Source of the DNA: an uncultured Methanomassiliicoccales archaeon
Lineage (GTDB): Archaea; Thermoplasmatota; Thermoplasmata; Methanomassiliicoccales; Methanomethylophilaceae
Assembly (NCBI GenBank): GCA_949295765.1
Contig: CASFMM010000001.1
Location: 1 to 45,814, forward strand
Direction of reading: 5' to 3'
Length of the DNA: 45,814 bases
This document shows positions 34,410 through 41,571 of the stretch, in pieces. Position numbers and translations under genes: made by a program. The notes beneath the pieces are model-generated. The model saw only the letters and a program-made list of their open reading frames with translations, ran no database searches and was not told where the DNA came from. Positions within the stretch are counted from its first letter, which is position 1, and every line of letters begins with the position of its first letter.

Positions 34410-34729
34410 CCGTATCATCACGCAGGATGATCGGGCTCTGCAATGAACAGGGCAGCAGGCCGCCTATGTTCGGGAATAACGGGGAGTTCTTCAAGGTCAT
34501 ATCCCCCAGACCCATCATGCTCAGGGGAAGGATGATGCCGCGACCGTCATCGGGTGCATCCTCAGGGATCCATCGTTGACCCAGCCGCAGACCGTTCAGG
34601 TTACGGCACATCCCTGCCGATGGTGAAGAAGATCATGGCGAGACTCGGGGAGAACGGCATCATATCGCGGTCCGGTTCCGGGAAAACGGGCGTTTGGATC
34701 GTCGACGATCCAATGACGTGTGATTTATA
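34410..34729 (+). pseudogene. Remnant of a RecG-like transcription regulator (C-terminal part)
   Basis: One frame reads RRMIGLCNEQGSRPPMFG then GEFFKVISPRP, the family's signature at the end of the ATPase domain. A different frame from about 34600 reads GYGTSLPMVKKIMARLGENG and SRSGSGKTGVWIV, a clean winged-helix, to a TAG at about 34727-34729. At least one frameshift and an N-terminal deletion separate it from a working gene. The intact (but short) relative is at 21362. Two palindrome arrays follow immediately. Confidence 0.6.
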
Positions 34730-34830
34730 GTTACAAAGAGGCGTTTCCAGTTACCGTCGGTAACTGATCGCGGACCTATGGTCACTTTCCAGTTACCCTT
34801 CTAGACACTTCCGGTAACTGTAACTATAAA
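34724..34830. repeat. Nested inverted-repeat array of GTTACC half-sites
   Basis: TTTATAGTTAC at 34724-34734 mirrors GTAACTATAAA at 34820-34830 exactly. Inside are CAGTTACC (34748-34755) with GGTAACTG (34759-34766) and CAGTTACC (34790-34797) with GGTAACTG (34813-34820). This gives six copies of one half-site arranged symmetrically over 107 bases. It fits cooperative binding by a dimeric regulator, or a recombination/replication site. Confidence 0.85.
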
Positions 34831-34883
34831 CCGATTCCGATCGGAACCTCATTGCCATAATCGAATCTAGGGTTGTCAGGATT

Positions 34884-34941
34884 GATCGGTGTCATTGGTT
34901 CGGGATTGGTGTCAACGCTGACACCAATCGTGACACCGATC
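34884..34941. repeat. Nested inverted-repeat array of GGTGTCA half-sites
   Basis: GATCGGTGTCA at 34884-34894 mirrors TGACACCGATC at 34931-34941 exactly. Inside, ATTGGTGTCA at 34905-34914 mirrors TGACACCAAT at 34919-34928. It is the same architecture as the preceding array but with a different half-site, so a different protein of the same type may be the reader. Confidence 0.85.
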
Positions 34942-34982
34942 CAGAACCGTGGATATTCAATCCGCATACCCCTGCCCACGTA

Positions 34983-35117
34983 TCAGAACGATTTCCGCCC
35001 ATCGATCGGATCCGGAGCAGCAATGATGGTCTGTCCGCAGAATGGGCAGAAGTTGAAAGGCTGCGTATCGGGGATCTCCGAGTGACAGAAGGCGCACGTC
35101 AAGCCTCGTCGGAACAT
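34983..35117 (-). CDS. Small zinc-ribbon protein or fragment
   Basis: The 44-residue frame from the ATG at 35117 (MFRRGLTCAFC) holds two C-x2-C knuckles, CAFC and CPFC, 12 residues apart, a rubredoxin-like zinc ribbon. A longer frame begins at a TTG at 35183, overlapping a perfect hairpin. It may be the tail of a lost larger gene; the surroundings are decayed. Treat as tentative. Confidence 0.35.
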   Translation of the reverse strand: MFRRGLTCAFCHSEIPDTQPFNFCPFCGQTIIAAPDPIDGRKSF

Positions 35118-35160
35118 CCCACCGGATTTAGGAGTTCCAATCGACTTGAAGGGGTTGTAG

Positions 35161-35180
35161 GTCGGAGGTTCCCCTCCGAC
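35161..35180. repeat. Perfect 8-base hairpin
   Basis: GTCGGAGG at 35161-35168 mirrors CCTCCGAC at 35173-35180 around TTCC. It lies just upstream of the zinc-ribbon frame. No other gene is supported between here and 35366. Confidence 0.55.
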
Positions 35181-35365
35181 CAAGATGCCGATCGCCGTCC
35201 GGAATCAGACCTGTTGTCACTTTTGTCGATTCCGGTTGTCGTATCGTACCGCAACTCCGAATCCCGTCCATCACTGTCTGCCTGATGTCCGGACAGACGC
35301 TAGTGTCAGTGAAAAGGAGCGCGGCACTGGCCGCTCGCATTCACTGTGACGACAGTGATGTGACA

Positions 35366-36166
35366 TCACATATTCCTGTACCTGAACACGAACGCGGCGA
35401 ACGCCGTGGAGAACACGGCGTAGACGGACATCACCGCACAGGCGATCCTCACATCCGGTTCGAACTCGTCGGAGACGAGCGAGCCTGACGAACTCATGGT
35501 GTACTCGGTCTGGTTGCCGAGGACGTAGTCTCCAAGTATGCCGGACTGGTATCCGAGACTCGCCCAAGGCTCGCTATCGAAGCCAACGTTCAGCATGAAG
35601 ATCTGCAGCACGACCAGCAGCAGGAACGACACCATCATCGCCATGCTGCTCCTCGGTGCGACGGAACTGAACAGGAGACACACACCGGTCACCGCCAGCA
35701 GATACAGCACGGCCAGGGGAATCGCGGCGAACGCCCTCCCGGGAACGCCACCTGTGAGGACGAGACATACTCCGAATGAGATGGCGTAGTATGTGAACAG
35801 CACGATCAGCGACGGTATGAACCCGGACAGGAACTTCCCAGCGAACAGCACGTTCCTGCTGGGGGGCTTGGTGAACGTGATGTACCCGGAGCCCCTCTCG
35901 AACTCTTCAGACAGCGACTCCGAGGACATGACGGTCGCGCTTATGGCTATGACCAAGGATGCGGATGCCACGAATGGTCTCAGAAGGTTGAGCATCTCGG
36001 CCGTGCCCGAATAACCCCTCATCTCGGCCGAACCCGTACTGTACGCCAGGGCGCAGATGATGACCGCGCAGAGCATGGGGAAGAACATCCTCCAGCTCAG
36101 CATCTTCCTGCGGGCCTCGAAACCCGTGATCACTGCGACCTGTCTGAGAACGTCTGTACGGGTCAT
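35366..36166 (-). CDS. ABC-2-type exporter permease
   Basis: This 266-residue protein has six predicted helices and the typical ABC-2 layout. The helix after residue 60 is followed by SSESLSEEFERGSGYITFTKPPSRN, the amphipathic segment seen in multi-subunit exporters related to ABC-2/NosY. Its start overlaps the ATPase stop (ATGA). It should form the membrane part of a transporter with that ATPase. The cargo is unknown; the operon's secreted, anchored and small membrane proteins suggest a peptide, lipid or self-protection role. Confidence 0.85.
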   Translation of the reverse strand: MTRTDVLRQVAVITGFEARRKMLSWRMFFPMLCAVIICALAYSTGSAEMRGYSGTAEMLNLLRPFVASASLVIAISATVMSSESLSEEFERGSGYITFTKPPSRNVLFAGKFLSGFIPSLIVLFTYYAISFGVCLVLTGGVPGRAFAAIPLAVLYLLAVTGVCLLFSSVAPRSSMAMMVSFLLLVVLQIFMLNVGFDSEPWASLGYQSGILGDYVLGNQTEYTMSSSGSLVSDEFEPDVRIACAVMSVYAVFSTAFAAFVFRYRNM

Positions 36167-37086
36167 TCGGAATCGCCTCCGGTGATCTCCATGAACGCCT
36201 CCTCTAACGGATCCTCCTTCCTCACCGCGTAAATACGGAACCCCATGCTAATCATATCCCTAATGAGGTCGGCTTGCCTGTCCTGCCCACCATCCAGCCT
36301 AACCGCCAGACCCTCATCCGTGGCTACGGCTTCGACCACCCCGGCCATCCCTCTGATGGAATCCAACGCCTCCATCGACACTCCACCGATGACCGAGACC
36401 GTTATCCTGGACGTCCTGATTATGTCGGACAAGGCTCCCTGGGCGGCAGTCCTGCCGTGGTTTATGATTACCACGCTGTCACAGAGGCCCTCCACCTCGT
36501 GGAGAAGATGGGAGCTCATCAGAATGGTCTTCCCCTGGCGGTTCAGATCCGCGAGAATCCTCCCGAACTCCGCCGATCCCTGGGGGTCGAGACCGGATGT
36601 GGGCTCGTCCAGAATGAGCAGGGACGGATCCCCCAGCAGAGACTGCGCTAGGACCACCCTCTGCCTCATGCCCTTCGAATATCCTCTGACCTTCCCGTCG
36701 GCACGGTCCGACATGCCGACGGTTCCGAGAACCCTCTCCGCCTCGGATGCCGCAGACTCGGAGGTCATCCCCGAGACCTTCGCCAGGTACTCGAGGTACC
36801 TCCTTCCGGTCACGTCCGGATAGATCTCGGGAGTCTCAATGACGCACCCCACTCCGGACATCGCTGCAACGGTGCACTCGCGTACATCCTTGCCGTTGAC
36901 CAGTATGCTCCCCGAGTCGGGCTGGAAGAGGTTGGTGCACATCTTCAGCGTGGTGCTCTTGCCTGAGCCGTTGGGTCCCAGAAGAGCCGTGAAGCTCCCT
37001 TCCTCGACGGTGAAGGACACATGGTCCACAGCGGTGAATCCACGGAACCTCTTCACGACATCCTCGACGGCTAATGTCCCGCCCAT
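36163..37086 (-). CDS. ABC exporter ATPase subunit
   Basis: This 307-residue protein has Walker A GPNGSGKST near residues 37-45, the Q-loop, the signature YSKGMRQRV and Walker B LLILDEPTSGLDP, then the switch His (SSHLL). The C-terminal 90 residues form the extra domain typical of ABC-2-linked ATPases (CcmA/NatA-like). It starts directly after the stop of the anchored protein and overlaps the permease. All motifs are intact, so the pump is probably functional. Confidence 0.93.
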   Translation of the reverse strand: MGGTLAVEDVVKRFRGFTAVDHVSFTVEEGSFTALLGPNGSGKSTTLKMCTNLFQPDSGSILVNGKDVRECTVAAMSGVGCVIETPEIYPDVTGRRYLEYLAKVSGMTSESAASEAERVLGTVGMSDRADGKVRGYSKGMRQRVVLAQSLLGDPSLLILDEPTSGLDPQGSAEFGRILADLNRQGKTILMSSHLLHEVEGLCDSVVIINHGRTAAQGALSDIIRTSRITVSVIGGVSMEALDSIRGMAGVVEAVATDEGLAVRLDGGQDRQADLIRDMISMGFRIYAVRKEDPLEEAFMEITGGDSE

Positions 37087-38043
37087 TCACACCACCCCGT
37101 AGCTGAACTCGATGATCTCCTCTGACACGATATCGCAGTTCCCGTCGAGCTCGTAGAACGTGACCGTACCCTCCAGCACGAACTCCGTGCCATCGTCTGT
37201 AGTTAGCCTGCTCTCCACGGACGGAACGCAGTACCTGCCATCTGCCATGAGGAAAGGGTTGTGATCGGAATGGCTGTACGATACCTCGCTGTTGTAGAAC
37301 GAAGTGCGGAAGTCCGTGATGAAACCTGGGAGGGAGGAGCCCTCGATTCCGATGCTCACGGAAGCCTCCTGTCTGAACGACTTGTAGTTCATCTCCGCAT
37401 AGTATGGGTCCACGATGACCGTGCCCCCGAGCTCCACACCGTTCTCCGTGCCAACGATCTCGATGGTGGTCGGAGACTCGGGCTCCATGTGGATCGTGCC
37501 GTTGGTGTAGTTCCGGCTGTAACTGGCAGACATGTTTGTGGAGAAATCGGCATATTCCAACCCCTCCTCAGACTCGACGACCGTCCTCCCCTCCACATGG
37601 ATCAAGCCGAGACTTCCATCGAAAACCTGGAAGAGAAGCCTGTCCCCGGTCACGGGATCGATGTACGCATAGTGGTCACCAATGCTCTCGGAATGGCCGA
37701 ATTCGGAACCGACAGGAACCAGCAGATCGCCCATGCTCTCGTACTCATAGGACAGCTGGAAACTGTATCCCATCTCGGCCTCGTCAGCGTAGATGTTCAG
37801 ACTGCATAGGAACCCGTCGTCGGTCCTGTAAACGGTCTGCAGGTGATGATCGATACTCACATCCCTGTAAGTGTTCTCCCCCACTTCCAGAACTGTGATG
37901 CCGTAATTACTTCCGTTCACATAGACGGGCTCCATCACGAGCTCGGACCTCACGTCCTCCTTCAGCAGGTACACCCCGCAGACACTCACTGCCAGAAGTA
38001 CGACGAGAACCGCTGCCACGATTATTTTTCTGTTCATTCGCAT
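37087..38043 (-). CDS. Membrane-anchored extracellular protein in the exporter operon
   Basis: This 318-residue protein has a single N-terminal helix (KIIVAAVLVVLLAVSVCGVYLL) and an outside domain of about 285 residues, beta-rich, with many Ser, Tyr and Glu. I recognise no family. It stands next to the ATPase with no gap. It may be an accessory, such as a partner that receives the cargo. The start is the ATG at 38043 or 38037, which differ by two residues. Confidence 0.78.
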   Translation of the reverse strand: MRMNRKIIVAAVLVVLLAVSVCGVYLLKEDVRSELVMEPVYVNGSNYGITVLEVGENTYRDVSIDHHLQTVYRTDDGFLCSLNIYADEAEMGYSFQLSYEYESMGDLLVPVGSEFGHSESIGDHYAYIDPVTGDRLLFQVFDGSLGLIHVEGRTVVESEEGLEYADFSTNMSASYSRNYTNGTIHMEPESPTTIEIVGTENGVELGGTVIVDPYYAEMNYKSFRQEASVSIGIEGSSLPGFITDFRTSFYNSEVSYSHSDHNPFLMADGRYCVPSVESRLTTDDGTEFVLEGTVTFYELDGNCDIVSEEIIEFSYGVV

Positions 38044-38176
38044 CCCTCCGTTCTGATTGGAATCCCGTATCGTTGTTGGTCCCGGCTCCCGATGTCAGCA
38101 CATCACTCCTTTGAAGAAGTGCTGCGAACAACAACGGGATTCCAGATTGCCATATGCATTCTCTCCGAAACGAAAC

Positions 38177-38660
38177 CTGTTTGCTCTCAGAGGCTCTCGT
38201 TGTAACCGTCCACCAGATTCTTGGTGTGGACCAGGGCCACCAGCCATACGACGACCATGACTATCAGCCACAGATAGGGGCCGAACTCCGTCGGCGGATC
38301 TATCCTGTACCCGTAGGCCGTTAGGTCGAAGGACTCCAGCACCAGGTTGTCGAATGTGAAGAACGCCAGGACCATCCAGACGATCATGATCGGGACCCCG
38401 ACCTTCACCCTGTCCATGTACAGCTGCCCCATCCCCGGGATGAAGATGGAGAACAGCAGGGCGACGGTGTCGCTCTTCCTGAACTTTATCTGCTCCGTCA
38501 TACGAATCACCCCTCATCAATCGGTATCCTTGACCAAGGCCGCACCAGCGATCCCCGCGATCAACAACACCGCTCCTATCCCCAACAGGATGGGGGAGAG
38601 CATGTTGAACACATCGTTGTACGGTGCGTACAGCTCGTAGGCGCAGCCGCAGGCCGCCGA
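38177..38660. repeat. Duplicated two-gene module, copy 2
   Basis: This segment is the intact counterpart of 30408-30870. Differences are mostly silent or third-base, with a small length difference only between the two genes. This suggests recent duplication or gene conversion plus selection on the proteins. Confidence 0.9.
38187..38501 (-). CDS. TM2-like small membrane protein (intact copy)
   Basis: The 104-residue protein starts MTEQIKFRKSDTVALLF. The N-terminal half resembles the TM2 domain: a positively charged lead, a helix, then IPGMGQLYMDR with a second helix. A C-terminal third helix (LWLIVMVVVWLVALV) follows, ending LVDGYNESL. It carries Trp at the position of the amber codon in copy 1. 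It is likely co-transcribed with the 70-residue gene upstream and the exporter genes downstream, 143 bases away. Confidence 0.85.
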   Translation of the reverse strand: MTEQIKFRKSDTVALLFSIFIPGMGQLYMDRVKVGVPIMIVWMVLAFFTFDNLVLESFDLTAYGYRIDPPTEFGPYLWLIVMVVVWLVALVHTKNLVDGYNESL

Positions 38661-38729
38661 GCCAATTATGGACAAGAGGAAGCATTCAATACCGAATCTT
38701 ATCCATCTCAGCCTCAAATTAATGTTCAT
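38517..38729 (-). CDS. Small two-helix membrane protein, 70 aa (copy 2)
   Basis: The protein starts MNINLRLRWIRF and has the same SAACGCAYELYAPYND core and C-terminal glycine-rich helix as copy 1; the first 30 residues are diverged. It heads the likely operon 38729 to 35366: small protein, TM2-like protein, anchored protein, ATPase, permease. No other family recognised. Confidence 0.83.
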   Translation of the reverse strand: MNINLRLRWIRFGIECFLLSIIGSAACGCAYELYAPYNDVFNMLSPILLGIGAVLLIAGIAGAALVKDTD

Positions 38730-38867
38730 CAGTACATCTCCAAAGATGTGGTCGGTATCTCTCGATCTGACGTCTTAAAGAATTGTTCGATTTCATGTAG
38801 CTAACGTCAAAACCATAGCTACACATTGATGATGTAAAAACTGGTTTATTTAAATATAAAACACGGA

Positions 38868-40412
38868 TCAATACGATTTCCTTATAGCTATCTTATCATA
38901 ATCGATGTGAAGAATCTCGAAAAGTCTCCTCACATCAGACGTGTACGAACTCGTCAGTGTCCTGTCGCCTGTCGTGACCACCCTGTACCCTGAAGATATT
39001 CTGAACGCATCATCCACGGTCATGACTTCACCCGCGGAGGCCAGCTCCCTTGAGATCGCGATGCGGACCCTCATGGCGATGACCCTCGGGACGACCTGCC
39101 ATTCTACCCCTCTGTCGATCCATCCACGTTTGTCCAGGGGAAGCATGGATGCCGTCTGCTTGCGGAGACCACTGACAGTCCGCATGATGTCGATACATCT
39201 GTCCGGACCGTCCGAATCTGTCAGGAACATCGTCATGCACGCATCGCCCTCGATCCTCCTGACGGCGTTCCTCCTCAGTCCGACGACGGCACGACCGTCG
39301 TCGACCTTGACCTCGAAGAACCTCCTGTCCCACCTCCACAGGTCGTCCGGACCACGTACCTGGGCCTCCAGCCATCTCCTGCGGGCATCCAACATGCTCA
39401 TCATGGCCTTGCGGTTCTCATCGGAACCTTCCATATCCCTGACGGCGATCGCCCTGGCCCTAACCTGGCATCTATCGCTTCCGCCTGCTGGGACGAGCCT
39501 GACACGGCTCCCTTCGGAAATCAAATCGATGCTGACCTGGGTCGCGACGAGATCGTGATCATCCGATCCGGTCACGCATTCCCCTTCGGATCCTCTGAAG
39601 AATCTTCTGAATGATGTTGGGCTTGGACCGTTGTCGCCGTCCAACAGGGCGACCGCTCTTCTGCCGTTCCTGACCAGACGATAGAATGCTGAGACGGGAT
39701 CTCCCATCATCCTGTCGACGAAGAACGTCTTGGATCCCCCGTACATCGAGGAGACCTCCTCGAACAGCATGCAGGCATCCACCCTGTCCGCGCACCCCGC
39801 GATGGTTCCCACCGCAAGGGGGTCCCCTCCGTTTGTCGCGACCATGACCGTCATCGGAGCCGTGGGATCCAACTCCGTGGATTCCGTGACCACTGAACGG
39901 TTCGGGCATCCGACGGGGAACACGATGCAATCCCCCTCTGTCCTCACGGCACCGGAGTACGCTTCCAGCACGCGGGCCATGTCCTTCAGTACCTTCATCA
40001 CCGCTTTGGGTGTCGGGATCCTGCCGTCGAACATCCCCTCCAGATGCAGGGTGTCGATCGCCGGAGGGAGAACCGACGGGGCAGGATGGATCGCGTAGAA
40101 GCATGCGGCCGCGATGACTGCCAGCGCATCGTCGCCCATGGCACCGGTCAGACCGTCGACGATCCCCAGCCGCTTCATGAATTCCAAGGCGAGCACCGTT
40201 CCGCCATGATTCTTCACCCTGAAGCATCCGTCCAGGACGGGTGCGTCGAACGATCCGATATCAACAGGCTTCGGGATGATCGTCCTGCCGTCCTCTGAGA
40301 GGACTCCGATGTACGTCTTCGCGGAGACAGGGATATCTTTCCCAGGGACGCTCCTCGAGGTGCACCAGTATGCGTAGCGCCGGTTGCCGTGTTCCTCGAA
40401 GCGGAGACCCAT
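38868..40412 (-). CDS. Transposase-like protein (paralogue 3)
   Basis: This 514-residue protein starts MGLRFEEHGNRRYAYWCTSR, clearly related to paralogues 1 and 2. It keeps the VxDR part of the second acid (TFFVDRMMG), which the other two have lost, but no clear first and third acids. C-terminal end DRTLTSSYTSDVRRLFEIL matches the others. It may be the least decayed of the family. Its 3' flank contains TAGCTACA elements in inverted order. Confidence 0.72.
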   Translation of the reverse strand: MGLRFEEHGNRRYAYWCTSRSVPGKDIPVSAKTYIGVLSEDGRTIIPKPVDIGSFDAPVLDGCFRVKNHGGTVLALEFMKRLGIVDGLTGAMGDDALAVIAAACFYAIHPAPSVLPPAIDTLHLEGMFDGRIPTPKAVMKVLKDMARVLEAYSGAVRTEGDCIVFPVGCPNRSVVTESTELDPTAPMTVMVATNGGDPLAVGTIAGCADRVDACMLFEEVSSMYGGSKTFFVDRMMGDPVSAFYRLVRNGRRAVALLDGDNGPSPTSFRRFFRGSEGECVTGSDDHDLVATQVSIDLISEGSRVRLVPAGGSDRCQVRARAIAVRDMEGSDENRKAMMSMLDARRRWLEAQVRGPDDLWRWDRRFFEVKVDDGRAVVGLRRNAVRRIEGDACMTMFLTDSDGPDRCIDIMRTVSGLRKQTASMLPLDKRGWIDRGVEWQVVPRVIAMRVRIAISRELASAGEVMTVDDAFRISSGYRVVTTGDRTLTSSYTSDVRRLFEILHIDYDKIAIRKSY

Positions 40413-40636
40413 GGTAACGAATGTGTCTCGAAGTTGATATCAGTACTGAAAGGACACCGTATATCGTGGTCTGAATCCAAAGTCAGACAATACTGTTCAT
40501 GTACCACCGACATCAACATTTCAATCGTATGTGGTGTGCATCCCGACATTTCTGGTACATCCGTCATCCGTGTCCGGATAATCAGATAATTCCTCGTCGA
40601 AGTATGCCGTCTGATTCAAAGGCTCCGACTGATTAA
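40413..40636. other. Gene-free stretch before the integrase remnant
   Basis: I see no supported gene or repeat here. It covers the upstream region of paralogue 3 and the start of the recombinase scar. Confidence 0.3.
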
Positions 40637-40825
40637 AAAATCAAGGAGATTGTGGAGGGAGACCTCGGCATCGAGTTCGATCTCCGCAAGTTCCACAGGA
40701 CGTTCAGCCAGAGACGTCTAAACAACTACCCGGACATAGAACCAGCGAATATGCTCGAAGGCCACGCGTCGACGAAGGCGGTCGAGAGCGCCAAGAGGAC
40801 GTGGGACGAAGATTGTGGACAGTGA
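40637..40825 (+). pseudogene. Tyrosine recombinase (integrase) remnant beside tRNA-Ala
   Basis: This fragment of about 60 residues reads FDLRKFHRTFSQRRLNN, then MLEGHASTKAVESAKRTW and ends at TGA. It corresponds to the box II (LRxxxRTFxQ) and LxGHASTKTTE regions, with a deletion between ASTK and the tail that removes the Tyr. It is related to the remnant at 10917 (LRDCRRAYGQF; GTTKTTE). An in-frame TAA lies immediately upstream. It stops 36 bases from the encoded CCA of tRNA-Ala. Confidence 0.75.
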
Positions 40826-40844
40826 AAATATCCACGAATCGGTA

Positions 40845-40863
40845 ATCTGGATGAGGAAAAATG
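40845..40863. repeat. 19-base motif shared by the two tRNA-flanking scars (copy B)
   Basis: ATCTGGATGAGGAAAAATG matches 11345-11363 at 17 of 19 positions, and again lies between an integrase remnant and the 3' end of a tRNA. Its end overlaps the encoded CCA. Confidence 0.7.
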
Positions 40864-40937
40864 GTGGACAGGGCGAGATTCGAACTCGCGGCCTCTACCA
40901 TGCCAAGGTAACGATCTTCCAACTGATCTACCTGCCC
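40862..40937 (-). tRNA. tRNA-Ala(GGC) with encoded CCA
   Basis: Acceptor GGGCAGG pairs with CCTGTCC (one G-T), discriminator A at 40865, CCA at 40862-40864. D-arm TAGATCAG...GGAAGATC and anticodon loop TTGGCAT (anticodon GGC) match archaeal alanine tRNAs. No intron. Confidence 0.92.
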
Positions 40938-41100
40938 AGCAAAATCGCTGATATATTACTCATAGATAAATATTTCTATTGATTCCGGAAACCATGAAAC
41001 CAAACGAACGGGGATTCGTGACATCGTCATCCGCTATGCATCGGATCTCCGTCCCCTTTGCCCCAATTTCATTAAATCAAGGGCGACCCATGACCCAGAC

Positions 41101-41571
41101 ATGGTGGTGAACAAGACCGCTGTCGCGCTGGCCGCGGTCATCGTAATCATATGTGTCGCCGGGACGCTGACGACGTTCGGGATAGGGAACCTCCTCGATG
41201 ATGGGGAGAAGTTCCCGACCTACGAAGTCTCCGGCCACACGTCCGACGGGTCCGCGATCACCGGCACGGCCACCTGCCGCGACACTGGGGAATCCGGGTC
41301 CAGGCCTGTCCTGGAGTTCGAGTACTCCCTCGCTTCTGCATCGGACGGCCCGTTCACCCTGCGCTCGTACCTGTTCCTCGATACGGACGGGCTCCCCGTC
41401 GACAGCATGTTCACGAACGCAGGCGGATCCGAGACGTCGGGCGTCCCGACGACCGTGTGGGTCGATTCCGCCGGGGAGTACACATATCACATCGATTCCG
41501 AGGGGAACGTGCTTGCCGTCGACATCCGCGTCGACGGACTGACCGCGACGGCGGTTCAGGCCACGCCGTAA
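41101..41571 (+). CDS. Membrane-anchored surface protein, 156 aa
   Basis: The protein has one N-terminal transmembrane helix (TAVALAAVIVIICVAGTLTTFG) and an outside beta-rich domain of about 125 residues with TGTATCRD. No family recognised. Its last 16 bases overlap, tail to tail, the end of the dockerin-fused binding protein gene. A TATA-like TTAAATCAA is about 25-30 bases before the start. Confidence 0.75.
   Translation: MVVNKTAVALAAVIVIICVAGTLTTFGIGNLLDDGEKFPTYEVSGHTSDGSAITGTATCRDTGESGSRPVLEFEYSLASASDGPFTLRSYLFLDTDGLPVDSMFTNAGGSETSGVPTTVWVDSAGEYTYHIDSEGNVLAVDIRVDGLTATAVQATP

Noticed and set aside
34034-34579. 181-codon open frame on the plus strand
   Set aside because: It spans two different pseudogene remnants, and only its end (GEFFKVISPRP) resembles a family.
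34724-34941. CRISPR array
   Set aside because: The repeats are short, inverted and of two unrelated types, with no regular spacers and no cas genes nearby.
32267-38823. TAGCTACA at 32267-32274 and inverted copies at 38796-38803 and 38816-38823 as element ends
   Set aside because: One lies 5' of paralogue 2 and the others 3' of paralogue 3, so they do not bracket either gene consistently; eight bases may be chance.
40862-40937. Reading this tRNA as tRNA-Gly
   Set aside because: The loop TTGGCAT gives anticodon GGC, and the D-arm matches archaeal tRNA-Ala; a tRNA-Gly would read GCC.
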